This document shows positions 1 to 9,732 of a stretch of 64,000 nucleotides of DNA, piece by piece. This DNA is from HGM04593 sp045630965. GTDB lineage: Bacteria; Bacteroidota; Bacteroidia; Bacteroidales; Bacteroidaceae. Location: positions 62,001-126,000 of the forward strand of contig JAZQTU010000013.1 in the NCBI GenBank assembly GCA_045630965.1, in the 5' to 3' direction. A program made the position numbers and the translations under genes. Numbering within the stretch: position 1 is the first letter of the stretch; the number at the start of each line of letters is the position of its first letter. Below the pieces are notes generated by a model. That model worked only from the letters and a program-made list of their open reading frames with translations, was not told the origin of the DNA and did not search any database.

Positions 1-1299
1 ATTGAAGGTGACCAGGAGAAGAAAATCACATTCTACACAGCAATGTACCATGCAATGATTGCTCCTATGCTCTTCAGCGATGTCAACGGTGACTACCGCG
101 GAGCCGACGACAAGGTATACAACAGCGACAAACCACGCTATACATGTTTCTCGTTATGGGATACATACCGTGCAAAGCAGCCGCTGATGACAATCATACA
201 CCCTGAAAAGGCTGGCGAATTCGTAGCAACAATGGTAGACATTTGTGACAAGCAAGGTGACCTTCCTGTATGGCACCTATGGGGCAACGAAACCGATTGT
301 ATGGTTGGTGACCCCGGTATTCCAGTTGTTGCCGATGCCATTGTCAAAGGCATTGAAGGCTTTGACCGTGAAGAGGCATTCGAAGCTATCAAAAAGACTG
401 CAGCCCTCGCTGAACGTGGCAAAGAGTTCCGCCACCAGTACGGATATATCCCATGCAATCTCTTTACAGAGGCTGTTGCATACGACATGGAATATGCCAT
501 TGCCGACGGTGCAGCTGCCAATGCAGCAAAGGCTTTGGGCAAGGATGCTGAATATGAGCACTTCACAAAGATGAGCCACTCATACCGCATATTCTTTGAC
601 AAAGAACGTGGTTTTGTACGCGGTGTCGATGACAAAGGCAATTTCCGCGAACCGTTCAACCCCTACTTTGCAGCACACCGTGCCGATGACTACTGCGAAG
701 GCAACGCATGGCAGTATACTTGGCTTGTACCACAGGACCTTGACGGTTACATAAAACTGTTCGGCAGCAAGGAGGCATGCATAGCACGCCTTGACTCGCT
801 GTTCCTTGCACCGTCAACCGTTGAAGGTGACCCTTCACCGGACATTTCGGGAATGATAGGACAGTTTGCACACGGAAACGAGCCAAGCCACCATATTCTG
901 TACCTATACACCATGATGGGAGAGCCTTACAAGACCGCTGAATGGGTACGCGAGGTCATGTCGACACAATACCGCAATGACTTCGACGGTTTGTCAGGCA
1001 ATGAGGATATGGGCCAGATGTCGGCATGGTATATAATGTCTGCACTCGGATTCTATCAGGTTGAGCCAGCAGGCGCACGTTACTGGTTCGGTTCTCCAAT
1101 TGTCGACCGTGCCGAACTTGCTGTTGAAGGCGGAAAGTTCATTGTTGAAACTGTAAACAACAGCGATGCCAATATATATATAAAGAGTATCGAACTCAAT
1201 GGCAAGCCACACAACCTGCCGTACATTGAGCACAGCGACATTGCCAAAGGCGGCAAGCTCACAATAGAGATGAGCGACACACCGACAGTATGGTGGTGA
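1..1299 (+). CDS. GH92 family alpha-mannosidase, C-terminal part
   Basis: The reading frame is open from base 1, so the 5' end lies outside the window; about 432 residues remain. The fragment begins just before TFYTAMYHAMIAP, a motif characteristic of glycoside hydrolase family 92, and later shows the GNEPSHH and GNEDMGQMSAWY motifs of its catalytic (alpha/alpha)6 domain. GH92 enzymes are calcium-dependent exo-alpha-mannosidases that trim mannose from N-glycans or yeast mannan; Bacteroidota usually export them to the periplasm. The signal peptide would be in the missing part. It converges with the efflux operon across a perfect palindrome. The family call is firm; linkage specificity cannot be read from this fragment. 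Confidence 0.93.
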   Translation: MEGDQEKKITFYTAMYHAMIAPMLFSDVNGDYRGADDKVYNSDKPRYTCFSLWDTYRAKQPLMTIIHPEKAGEFVATMVDICDKQGDLPVWHLWGNETDCMVGDPGIPVVADAIVKGIEGFDREEAFEAIKKTAALAERGKEFRHQYGYIPCNLFTEAVAYDMEYAIADGAAANAAKALGKDAEYEHFTKMSHSYRIFFDKERGFVRGVDDKGNFREPFNPYFAAHRADDYCEGNAWQYTWLVPQDLDGYIKLFGSKEACIARLDSLFLAPSTVEGDPSPDISGMIGQFAHGNEPSHHILYLYTMMGEPYKTAEWVREVMSTQYRNDFDGLSGNEDMGQMSAWYIMSALGFYQVEPAGARYWFGSPIVDRAELAVEGGKFIVETVNNSDANIYIKSIELNGKPHNLPYIEHSDIAKGGKLTIEMSDTPTVWW

Positions 1300-1301
1300 T
1301 T

Positions 1302-1344
1302 GTTTCGTAAAAAGGGAGTTCATTGAACTCCCTTTTTACGAAAC
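1302..1344. terminator. Bidirectional terminator between convergent genes
   Basis: A 21-bp perfect inverted repeat (1302-1322 and 1324-1344, 1-nt centre) contains AAAAAGGGAG / CTCCCTTTTT. It lies between the mannosidase stop and the pump gene. The distal arm encodes the last seven residues of the pump, and the pump stop codon sits at the centre. The T/A tracts on both sides suit termination in both directions. Confidence 0.85.
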
Positions 1345-4300
1345 AGTTCCTCGATTTTCTGCATCCATTCGTACCAGTTGGGGATATATAGTGTTGCTAT
1401 AACCGTATTCAGCAACATTCCAAATACAACGGCTGCACCGAGCGAGAGACGTGCACCGGCACCGGCGCCGCTTGCTATGAGCAACGGCATCACACCAAGC
1501 ACAAATGCAAAGGATGTCATAAGAATAGGACGCAGACGCACATGCCCGGCTTCCGCCGCACTGTAACGTATGTCGTTTCCTGCAGAGCGGTAATCACGAG
1601 CAAACTCAACAATAAGGATACCATTCTTGGCACTCAATGCAATTAGCAGGATTATACCTATCTCGGTATATATACTCACCGGTATATCCACTATCCAACA
1701 ACCAACAATGGCGCCCAAAAGAGCTATCGGCACACCCATGATAGCGGCAACAGGACTTGTCCAACTCTCATACTGCGCAGCAAGGACAAGAAACGCAACA
1801 AGAATGGCAAGTGCGAATATTATCGCTGTATTGCTACCAGCAACCTCTTCCTGATAGGCTACACCGGTCCATTCATATCCGAACTCCTCACCAAGTTGAG
1901 CCTTGAATAAAGCTGCAACCTCATCAATAACCTGACCGGAACTATATCCTTGTGCCACATTGGCTGTAAGCGTTGCACTATTGTACATATTGTAACGCAC
2001 AAGTTGGTCGCTTCCAAGGACCTCTTCAGGTGTAACGAATGTACTGAAAGGGACCATTTCGCCACGTTTGTTGGCAAGGCTCAGGTTCATGACATTATCA
2101 ATTACCTTTTGACTACGTTCTCCGGCAGCCATCTTCACCTGCCATATACGCCCAAGCAAAACAAAGTCGTTCACATAAATAGCACCCATATAGTAACTCA
2201 ATGTCGAAAGTACAGCACCCATGTCAAGCCCCATAGATATAGCCTTCTCACGGTCTATATTAAGAAAATATTGCGGAACGTCAGCTTCAAAAGCGCTATT
2301 CATTACTGCTATGGCTCCATCTCTGTTATAGTTATCGACAAGGGCATCTACAGCTTTCTGCATTTCGATAAGCCCCAATGCCTTACGGTCTTCGAGCTGC
2401 AGCTGCAGACCACCGACATTACCGATACCGGGTATAGCCGGTGGCACAAAAGCAAAGCACTGAGCCTCACCAATTTCCAAATACGCCTGACGATTGAAAC
2501 GCTCCACTACCGCAGCTGCTGACTCACTCTTTTTCTTACGTTCACCCCAATCCTTGAGAACAACAAAGACGCTTGCCGCATTGCTCTGACGTCCATTATT
2601 AAGGATACTGAAACCACTGATGCTGACATTGGTCTTAACCTCTGGATATGATGAAATCATTTGTTCTACCTGAGCGGCTACTGCTTCGGTACGATTCAAT
2701 GAACTTGCAGGCGGTAGCTGAACACTGACAATGAAATAACCGTCATCCTCGTCAGGAATGAATGTTGTTGGCCAACTGGTGAACATATATACGGCAAGCG
2801 CCACCATTGCAGCGAATGTGATTGCTGCAACCCATGATTTTCGCAATAGGAAACCCACAGTACGGTCATAAACCCTTTGCACGTAATCGTATCCTTTGTT
2901 GAACCAACGGAAACCCTTATTACCTCCTTTGGCGGTAGGACGCAACAGGATAGCACTCAAAGCCGGGGTTAGCGTGAGTGAGTTGAAACCGCTCAATAAT
3001 GTCGCAGTTGCAATTGTCAGGGCAAACTGCTTGTAGAGTTCTCCTGAAATGCCACCAATCATTGTCGTCGGCACAAAAACAGCCATCATCACAAGCACTA
3101 CACCGATTATTGGCCCGGAGATTTCCTCCATAGCCTTTTCTGTCGCTTCGCGCGGTGTGAGCTTACCCTCATCAAGTATTCGTGTAGCATTCTCCACCAC
3201 AACTATGGCATCGTCGACAACAATGGCAATTGCCAATATAAGACCAAACAGAGTAAGAGTGTTTATTGAAAATCCCAACAGTAGCATAACTGCCAATGTT
3301 CCAATAAGTGAGACCGGGATTGTAAGACATGGTATGAGTGTTGCACGCCAGTTCTGCAGAAAAAGAAAGATTACAAGTATAACCAGTACCGTCGTCTCAA
3401 GAAGTGTCAGAAGCACCTCCTCGATAGAGCTTCGTACAACATCGGTAGTATCAAGGGCTATCTGGTACTGCACTCCCGGCGGAAAAGCGTCGGACAGTTC
3501 TTCCATTCTCGCCCTGACGGCCTTTGAAACAGCAAGAGAACTTGAACCCGGTGACTGATATACCGCTAGAGCAGCTGTTGGCTTTCCGCTCAAGCGAGAT
3601 GAAGAGGAATAGGTCTCGCTGCCTATTTCAATTTCGGCAATATCTCCAAGACGCAACATATCGACACCATTGTTACGTATTACAATATCGGCAAACTCCT
3701 CAGCATCACTCAAACGACCTTGTACATTGAGAGTATACTGAAATGCATTGTCGGCAGTATTGTCAAGAGACTGTCCCACATAACCGGCCGAAACCGCAAG
3801 GTTCTGTTTGCTTATAGCCTGATATACCTCGGCCGGTGATATCCCACGTATGCGCATTGCTTCTGGATTGAGCCACACACGCATGGAGTATTTTCCTGCA
3901 CCCATGATGTCCACTCCTCCCACTCCGGGAGTACGTGTCAACTGGTCGACAAGTTGCAACTGAGCATAGTTGGAGAGGTAAAGTTGGTCATATTCCTCGT
4001 CACCGGTGAGTGTAATGAAGAGCACAATATTCGTTGACTGCTTCTGCACCACAACACCTTGCTGCGTCACTTCACTAGGCAATGAGTTCATGGCGATGTT
4101 GACTCTGTTCTGTACAAGCACAGTTGCCATATCAATATCCGTCCCCACCTCAAACGTAACCGTAAGCCTGTATGTACCCGATGACGATGATGTCGAACTC
4201 ATGTATATCATTCCGTCTACACCATTCACCTGCTGTTCAATGGGTATTCCAACAGTCTGCGCAATCGTTTCGGCATTGGCACCGGGATACACAGCCGTTA

Positions 4301-4439
4301 CCTGCACTGTTGGTGGTGTTATGGTAGGAAACTGGTCGACAGGAAGCAAGAATATCGACACAGCTCCAGCCACAATAAACAACAGCGACAACACAGTGGC
4401 AAAGATTGGACGTTCTATGAAAAATTTAGAAAATTTCAT
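1320..4439 (-). CDS. RND multidrug efflux pump, AcrB/MexB (HAE1) family inner membrane subunit
   Basis: The 1039-residue length is usual for an HAE1 pump. The N-terminus (FFIERPIFATVLSLL) is the typical first membrane helix of AcrB-type proteins. The proton-relay aspartates appear in AIAIVVDDAIVVVEN near residue 400, and the partner lysine in LSAKNGILIVEFAR near residue 950. Two sets of six membrane helices flank two large periplasmic loops. It would export drugs, bile-type compounds or detergents by proton antiport as a trimer docked to the adaptor and outer membrane factor encoded just upstream. Substrates cannot be deduced. Its 3' end is built into the shared terminator palindrome. No local regulator gene is present. 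Confidence 0.96.
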   Translation of the reverse strand: MKFSKFFIERPIFATVLSLLFIVAGAVSIFLLPVDQFPTITPPTVQVTAVYPGANAETIAQTVGIPIEQQVNGVDGMIYMSSTSSSSGTYRLTVTFEVGTDIDMATVLVQNRVNIAMNSLPSEVTQQGVVVQKQSTNIVLFITLTGDEEYDQLYLSNYAQLQLVDQLTRTPGVGGVDIMGAGKYSMRVWLNPEAMRIRGISPAEVYQAISKQNLAVSAGYVGQSLDNTADNAFQYTLNVQGRLSDAEEFADIVIRNNGVDMLRLGDIAEIEIGSETYSSSSRLSGKPTAALAVYQSPGSSSLAVSKAVRARMEELSDAFPPGVQYQIALDTTDVVRSSIEEVLLTLLETTVLVILVIFLFLQNWRATLIPCLTIPVSLIGTLAVMLLLGFSINTLTLFGLILAIAIVVDDAIVVVENATRILDEGKLTPREATEKAMEEISGPIIGVVLVMMAVFVPTTMIGGISGELYKQFALTIATATLLSGFNSLTLTPALSAILLRPTAKGGNKGFRWFNKGYDYVQRVYDRTVGFLLRKSWVAAITFAAMVALAVYMFTSWPTTFIPDEDDGYFIVSVQLPPASSLNRTEAVAAQVEQMISSYPEVKTNVSISGFSILNNGRQSNAASVFVVLKDWGERKKKSESAAAVVERFNRQAYLEIGEAQCFAFVPPAIPGIGNVGGLQLQLEDRKALGLIEMQKAVDALVDNYNRDGAIAVMNSAFEADVPQYFLNIDREKAISMGLDMGAVLSTLSYYMGAIYVNDFVLLGRIWQVKMAAGERSQKVIDNVMNLSLANKRGEMVPFSTFVTPEEVLGSDQLVRYNMYNSATLTANVAQGYSSGQVIDEVAALFKAQLGEEFGYEWTGVAYQEEVAGSNTAIIFALAILVAFLVLAAQYESWTSPVAAIMGVPIALLGAIVGCWIVDIPVSIYTEIGIILLIALSAKNGILIVEFARDYRSAGNDIRYSAAEAGHVRLRPILMTSFAFVLGVMPLLIASGAGAGARLSLGAAVVFGMLLNTVIATLYIPNWYEWMQKIEELFRKKGVQ

Positions 4440-4473
4440 AATTGTTCTGTTTTTTATAAGATTAACAGCAATA

Positions 4474-5574
4474 TCATTTATCCATTACAGGCATTACCTG
4501 CATACCGTTACGCACCTTAAGAAGAGCCTTTGTGACATATCTTTCGGTTGGTGAAAGCCCATCGGTTACAAGACGAAGGGTATCATCGACAAGCCTTCCG
4601 GCTGCTATACGACGGTATTCAACCCTATTGGAATCATTAACCACATAAATATATTTGCCCAATTGGTCTGTACCAATCGAGGCATCGCGTACCAGAACTG
4701 CATCCTTCACATCATCATATGGGAGTATCACACTTATATAACTACCTGGTTTGAGCATACCGTCCTCATTTGTAAGTTCGGCACGCACCTGCAAGGTACC
4801 CGTATTGAGATTTACATCGGGAGCAAGATAGTCTATCTTGGCATCCCACTTGAAGTATTTCCCATCACCAAGAGTAAACGAGACATTGCTACGGTCTATA
4901 TCAACACTACCACGTTGCATACTCCTTATCCACTGTGTATCGCTTATATTGAAATAGGCATACATTATATCGTCCTTATACAGCCGGCACAATTCCACCG
5001 GAGACATTTCCCCGGAGACAAATGAACCAACAGAGTACTTCCGTAAGCCTATGACACCACTTACAGGTGCCTTGACATAACAATAGCCAAGTTTTGTTTT
5101 CGCTGTGCTCAACGCAGCACGCGCATTCTCAACAGCAGCCTTTCCGCTTTCGACCTTGCTTTTCGCCTGCAAAAGTTCTATCTGGCTTACAGCATCACTG
5201 CCTATTGCAACCTTCATACGTTCATAATTGCTGACAGCATAGTCATATTCAGCCTGTGCTGTCTTCAATGCGGCTTCGGCCTGAGCAACAGCATTCTCAT
5301 AGAGAACCGGTTCAATGACAAACAACAGGTCGCCCTGCTTGACCCTGGTACCCTCTGTAAAGTTGCGCTTCACCAACATTCCGTTAACACGCCCTACAAC
5401 AGGTATAGTTGCATCTGCTTCAAGATAGCCCGGATATTCGCGTGTAAGCAAAAGATTGCGTACCTCGGGCATGGAAACCTCGACAGGCAAAGCACTACCT
5501 ACCATTGGAGCCTCGTTCTTATTATGGCATGCTGTCATGACAAGCACTGCCACCATGAGTATAGTTTTTTTCAT
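4474..5574 (-). CDS. RND efflux periplasmic adaptor lipoprotein (AcrA/MexA family)
   Basis: A 366-residue membrane fusion protein. The ATG at 5574 is preferred because it opens a lipoprotein signal (MKKTILMVAVLVMTAC, lipobox Cys near residue 16); the longer frame would start at TTG inside the upstream gene. A split lipoyl/barrel-sandwich domain (GRVNGMLVKRNFTEGTRVKQGDLL, then KAPVSGVIGLRKYSVGS in shorter parts of the frame) flanks an alpha-helical hairpin rich in AEAAL/AKSKVE heptads. It bridges the inner membrane pump and the outer membrane channel. It lies 11 nt downstream of the channel gene and 34 nt upstream of the pump gene, so the three are surely one operon. Confidence 0.94.
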   Translation of the reverse strand: MKKTILMVAVLVMTACHNKNEAPMVGSALPVEVSMPEVRNLLLTREYPGYLEADATIPVVGRVNGMLVKRNFTEGTRVKQGDLLFVIEPVLYENAVAQAEAALKTAQAEYDYAVSNYERMKVAIGSDAVSQIELLQAKSKVESGKAAVENARAALSTAKTKLGYCYVKAPVSGVIGLRKYSVGSFVSGEMSPVELCRLYKDDIMYAYFNISDTQWIRSMQRGSVDIDRSNVSFTLGDGKYFKWDAKIDYLAPDVNLNTGTLQVRAELTNEDGMLKPGSYISVILPYDDVKDAVLVRDASIGTDQLGKYIYVVNDSNRVEYRRIAAGRLVDDTLRLVTDGLSPTERYVTKALLKVRNGMQVMPVMDK

Positions 5575-5585
5575 TGTATAAGGAT

Positions 5586-7037
5586 TTACCAACCGCCACC
5601 AAGGGCTTCGTATAATTGAACAAGATAGATTAAAGAGACGCCGTGAGCCTGTACAAGATAATCCTGACAGGTCAATAGAGAGCGCTGGGCATCAAGAACA
5701 TTCTGGTATTCCGTCAAACCCTGCTTATACAGTTCAAGAGATAGAGCGAGAGTCTCTTCGTCCTGATTCATAGCCTCGCGTAAGGAGACTATCTGCTCGA
5801 TAGAATTACGGTACTGTGACATAGCATTCTCCACCTCCTGCATAGCGTTGAGCATAGTTTCGTTGAACGAAGCAATGCTCTGGTCAAGAGACGCTTGAGC
5901 CTCACGGGTGGCATTGACACGTTCCATTCCGCTGAAGATATTCCATGAAAGCGAAGGGGCGATTTCCCAGGTAAGACTTTTTGAACGTGGCAGATTCTTT
6001 AATTTCCCCGAAGCAAAACCAACTGAACCTGTCAGAAACAGCGAAGGGAACCAGTCACGGCGCGTAGCCCCCAACATGGCGGCATTGGCTTCGACCTGAC
6101 GCTCTGCAGCACGTATATCGGGACGGCGCAGGAGCAGGTATGCAGGCACTCCCACTTCAATCGGAGCCATATATTCGGGCAATGCATAACCTTCGTCAAG
6201 CCAACCGTGCAGTTCCTGAGGATATACACTAAGCAGTACAGCCATAGCATTACGATAGCTCTCTATCGTTGCCTGCATGGCAGGAATCTTTGCCTTGGTA
6301 CTGTAATATACGCTGCGTGACTGCGCCACATCAAGTTTTGACGCAAGACCGGTATTATACCGTGACACGACAATATCCATTATAGCACGTTGAGACTCAA
6401 CATTCCAACGTATGACCTGCATTTCAGCAAGTGCCTGACGAAGTGAGAAGTATGTAATGGCTACATTTGCTACAAGAGACACCATGACAGCATTGAATTC
6501 CTCTTCGGTAGCCATGAACAGATGTTTTTGTGCTTTAGAACGCATGTATATGCTACCGAACACATCGGCCTGCCATTTCATGGTAACAGCCGTAGTATAT
6601 TGCCCTTCCCAAGTCTCACGGTAGAGCGACTGTGCGGTATTGCCACTTGTCTTGGCACGTTGCCATCCAAGATTGAGGCCAAAGACAGGCATCAGTTTTC
6701 CTTGAGCATTACGCCATGCAGCACGCGCCTTGCGTATATTCTCTATTGCCCCCAAAGCAGAATAGTTGTTCTTGCAAGCCTTCAGGATAAGTGAGTCAAG
6801 AACAGGATCCTCGAAATTGAGCCACCACGTATCGTCGGGCGGCATTGTCTGGTCAAAATACTCGCCATCGTTCCACCCCTGTGGCAACGGCGTTTCAAGA
6901 TACACATCTCCTCGCGAAGGGTGAGCCTCTTTTTTCCCGTCTGGAGAAGAACGGTATCCTTGCTCTACCCCATGCTGTGCCATAGCGCACATTGCAGAGA
7001 AAAAGAAAAACAGCAATAAATAAAAACTCCTCATCAT
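5586..7037 (-). CDS. TolC/NodT-type outer membrane efflux factor
   Basis: A 483-residue protein with a signal peptide (hydrophobic LLLFFFFSAMCAMA, likely cleaved before QHG). There is no lipobox cysteine, unlike many NodT proteins. Two repeated OEP domains contain the long helices expected of a TolC-like trimeric tunnel: FGSIYMRSKAQKHL and SRYNTGLASKLDVAQSR in the first, LYKQGLTEYQNVLDAQRS in the second. It is first in the operon, ahead of the adaptor and the pump, and provides the exit duct. Start choice between two adjacent ATGs (7037 or 7034) is arbitrary. No clear promoter element was found upstream. Confidence 0.93.
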   Translation of the reverse strand: MMRSFYLLLFFFFSAMCAMAQHGVEQGYRSSPDGKKEAHPSRGDVYLETPLPQGWNDGEYFDQTMPPDDTWWLNFEDPVLDSLILKACKNNYSALGAIENIRKARAAWRNAQGKLMPVFGLNLGWQRAKTSGNTAQSLYRETWEGQYTTAVTMKWQADVFGSIYMRSKAQKHLFMATEEEFNAVMVSLVANVAITYFSLRQALAEMQVIRWNVESQRAIMDIVVSRYNTGLASKLDVAQSRSVYYSTKAKIPAMQATIESYRNAMAVLLSVYPQELHGWLDEGYALPEYMAPIEVGVPAYLLLRRPDIRAAERQVEANAAMLGATRRDWFPSLFLTGSVGFASGKLKNLPRSKSLTWEIAPSLSWNIFSGMERVNATREAQASLDQSIASFNETMLNAMQEVENAMSQYRNSIEQIVSLREAMNQDEETLALSLELYKQGLTEYQNVLDAQRSLLTCQDYLVQAHGVSLIYLVQLYEALGGGW

Positions 7038-7096
7038 ATATGTTTAACCTTTAGTAAGGTATAAACACAATGAGAAGGAGTTTGTTTGAAAAACAA

Positions 7097-7129
7097 ACCC
7101 TTTCAGGCATTATGCTTGCCTGAAAGGGT
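7097..7129 (-). terminator. Rho-independent terminator of the EF-hand protein gene
   Basis: A 13-bp perfect stem (ACCCTTTCAGGCA, 7097-7109, with its complement at 7117-7129) with a 7-nt loop. Read on the minus strand it is followed by TTTGTTTTT, the U-tract expected after the gene ending at 7152. It separates that gene from the efflux operon. Confidence 0.88.
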
Positions 7130-7151
7130 AAATATAGGAGCTGATTAAGAG

Positions 7152-9407
7152 TTATTTTTTCACCTGAATACTGTCATTGACAATAGCTGGGATACTGTCT
7201 GACGCTACATTATCTGTTGCTACAGTTCCGTCAGTTGCAACCACCTCGCTCTTTTCCTTATTGAAGAACGGCAGAGGAGAAGGAGCACCAACCTTTGCAA
7301 ACATATTACCAATCCACAGACCGGCTACCACAACAACAAGCAGCGACACTGTTATGAGCCATTTTTTCCAAGTAGGAATACCTTTTCTTGCATAAGGATC
7401 CTTAATCTTCAATTTGGGGAAACGGGCAATATCTGTCAACGTTTCACCGAATGGTATGCTTATCTTTGATGCAGCATTGACAGCCCAGCCATTGGCATTA
7501 AGCAATGGGGCGATGTTACGACGACGCAATTTCATCCATGCCAATACCATTGCAGGACCTGAAATACAGAGCATGATACCAATAAATATTGCAATGTACT
7601 GCCACCATGAGAATCCCTTGAGGCTATCCAATAGGCCAGACAGAGCCGCGCCAATCATACCGAAAGCCATACCTATGGCAGCAAAGATTCCGGCAAACTT
7701 GGCAATATCAAATGGAGGAGCAGGAGCCTTGCTGTTCTCATCGGCAGCAGGCGTAGCCTTAGGAGCAGAGTTGATTTTCTCTGTAGCATCCTTCATCATT
7801 GCAGCATCCTTCTCTGCAGCAGTCTTGTTTATGAGATTCTCAACAGTCTTTGCCATACGACGGTAAGGTGACCAGAACGCCTGACCAACACTGATAGGGT
7901 TATCAATTATTTTTGTTATTACAGCATCCCACAACTGACCATCATTGTCGTAGAAAATTGCATTCTTGCCCACAACAAGATCACCGATATCACCCACTGT
8001 TACCGCAGCAACAATGTTCAGTTTCGCAGAGCTTGCCTTTGTTGTACAATCGCAATATACAAGGTAAATACCGCTCGCTGGTGCCATGGTATTATGCTTT
8101 GCCATGTCAGCAACACGCATACACATACGGCATTCGCGCTGGTCAATCAAAAGACGTCCACACTGGAACACTGCCTTGACATTCTTGTTTCTTGAATAGA
8201 AATCCTGGAATGTGACAAAGTTACGCAACAGACGATAGAAATCGCGGTACATATGCAGGAACTTGTCAACCATGTCAATACCTTCGGCAGACTCCTTTAG
8301 CGCCACATCCTGTGTTACAAGGTCGAGCAACGCCTGTTTCTTGTCATCGGCAAGCAATTTTTTAATTGTTTCAAGCCCTAATGCTTCAACTTCGCAACCT
8401 TTCTTGGCTGCTTTCCATGCACTATATGCCGAGAAAGAGGCACCTATAGCAGCCCAAGACTGCTCTGTAAGAACCATCTCCTTTGGCTTCACTATTGACA
8501 CAAGAGTATTGAATGCTGAAGCCCATGCAGGGTTTATAGCCGCGTCAACAGCAAGTTCAGCCTTGCCTGTGATACGTGCAATAGGGTATGCCGCAATTTC
8601 GTCGGTCTTACCGGTAAGATTATCGGCACTGATAGCCTCTATAAGAGCTGTCTGTACATCAAGTTTTGCAGCACTTTCTGGAGAGAATGATGCAAGTTTT
8701 GCACGCACAAAATAGTCCTTGACCTTCAAATCAAGAGCATTATAAGCATCGATAGCCTTGTCTGTATCAGCACCATATGGAGCCTCAACAGCAGCCTCGT
8801 TCCACGCTATATAATCGGCAAGAGCCTGATAGAATTTCTCAATGAGTTCAACATTTACTCCATTCGCACCGCTACGGTCAACAAGCGAACCGACAGTAGC
8901 GATAATTGCTGCTATTGCCGCTTTCTCATCAACATCCTCCGATGTTTGTTCAGTGATAACGCCGTCACCATTGAAACGTGTCTTTGCGAAGATTGCAGCT
9001 ATATCCTTTGTGTCTGCCAAAGAGATTACAGAACCCTCCTTACCGAGATTTGCAAGTATCTGCTTTGCCGAGTTGTAGAGTCGCAATCCGTCAGCGTTTT
9101 CCTGATTGAAATGTTCAACGTCAATAGAGTCGGCTGCTTTGACAAGCAGGTTCGCATCCTTGATAACTGATGTCAGCCACTGCGATGCAGAAATCACATC
9201 GCTTACACGAACACGGCCGTCATTGTCCACATCGATATATTTAAGACTTTTCTCGTCAATATCAAGCCCGGTAGTTGGACATGAAAGTACAGTCCACTTC
9301 TTAAGGTCCAGCTCAGCAAGATGAGCGATATCGGCACCCGTGGTAATCTTAACACGGGTAGAACCACCAATATTATCGTAGTTCCATGAATGTTTCTTTG
9401 TTGCCAT
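7152..9407 (-). CDS. Unknown EF-hand-containing protein with C-terminal membrane segments
   Basis: I do not recognise a named family for this 751-residue protein. An EF-hand/dockerin-like calcium loop is clear at residues 59-70 (DVDNDGRVRVSD), and a degenerate second one lies near 144-152 (FNGDGVIT). There is no signal peptide. A middle segment holds a cysteine cluster (FQCGRLLIDQRECRMCMRV). Two hydrophobic stretches follow at about 560-625 (GIFAAIGMAFGMIGAALSG, YIAIFIGIMLCISGPAMV) and one near 685-705 (WLITVSLLVVVVAGLWIG), then a short acidic/Ser tail. Most of the protein may therefore be cytoplasmic and membrane-anchored. It is monocistronic, with its own promoter and terminator. Confidence 0.8.
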   Translation of the reverse strand: MATKKHSWNYDNIGGSTRVKITTGADIAHLAELDLKKWTVLSCPTTGLDIDEKSLKYIDVDNDGRVRVSDVISASQWLTSVIKDANLLVKAADSIDVEHFNQENADGLRLYNSAKQILANLGKEGSVISLADTKDIAAIFAKTRFNGDGVITEQTSEDVDEKAAIAAIIATVGSLVDRSGANGVNVELIEKFYQALADYIAWNEAAVEAPYGADTDKAIDAYNALDLKVKDYFVRAKLASFSPESAAKLDVQTALIEAISADNLTGKTDEIAAYPIARITGKAELAVDAAINPAWASAFNTLVSIVKPKEMVLTEQSWAAIGASFSAYSAWKAAKKGCEVEALGLETIKKLLADDKKQALLDLVTQDVALKESAEGIDMVDKFLHMYRDFYRLLRNFVTFQDFYSRNKNVKAVFQCGRLLIDQRECRMCMRVADMAKHNTMAPASGIYLVYCDCTTKASSAKLNIVAAVTVGDIGDLVVGKNAIFYDNDGQLWDAVITKIIDNPISVGQAFWSPYRRMAKTVENLINKTAAEKDAAMMKDATEKINSAPKATPAADENSKAPAPPFDIAKFAGIFAAIGMAFGMIGAALSGLLDSLKGFSWWQYIAIFIGIMLCISGPAMVLAWMKLRRRNIAPLLNANGWAVNAASKISIPFGETLTDIARFPKLKIKDPYARKGIPTWKKWLITVSLLVVVVAGLWIGNMFAKVGAPSPLPFFNKEKSEVVATDGTVATDNVASDSIPAIVNDSIQVKK

Positions 9408-9448
9408 ATTATATTTCTAATTATGTGTTTTAATGAAGTTTGCCTCAC

Positions 9449-9480
9449 AAAAATAATACACATTTAACTATACTGCAAAA
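9449..9480 (-). promoter_or_regulatory. Bacteroidota-type promoter of the EF-hand protein gene
   Basis: On the minus strand, TTTG (9480-9477), a 20-nt spacer, then TATTTTTG (9456-9449) match the -33/-7 pattern TTTG / TAnnTTTG. The ATG at 9407 lies about 35 nt after the predicted start of transcription. Confidence 0.7.
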
Positions 9481-9623
9481 AAATGAGGAATGATATACAT
9501 TTTTATACCAGTAATCCTTGTCAGATTTAATATGGCAGGTGTTTATGAAGCAATTATTTGACCATGAATGTTTTTGGGAGAGTCCTTACGAAAAAGAGTA
9601 CTATTGTATATTTCTTTATTTTA

Positions 9624-9715
9624 TATCTTTGAGATAAACCTCCAACATAGACGGCACTCGCTGTAAAATATTCAAGCAAGCTTGATATTATTTTGCTCGT
9701 TTGTTCGTATCTTTG
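9624..9715 (+). promoter_or_regulatory. Two candidate -7 elements before the CotH gene
   Basis: TATCTTTG occurs at 9624-9631 and again at 9708-9715, both exact matches to TAnnTTTG. The downstream copy is 17 nt before the ATG and would give a very short leader; neither has a well-spaced TTTG at -33. The rest of the 9408-9732 gap is AT-rich and shows no gene. Confidence 0.5.
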
Positions 9716-9732
9716 TTAAAATCACATATAAA

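Noticed and set aside
1950..2522. A 190-codon plus-strand frame opposite the efflux pump gene
   Set aside because: The pump gene is certain, and the opposite frame has no signal peptide, motif or start context.
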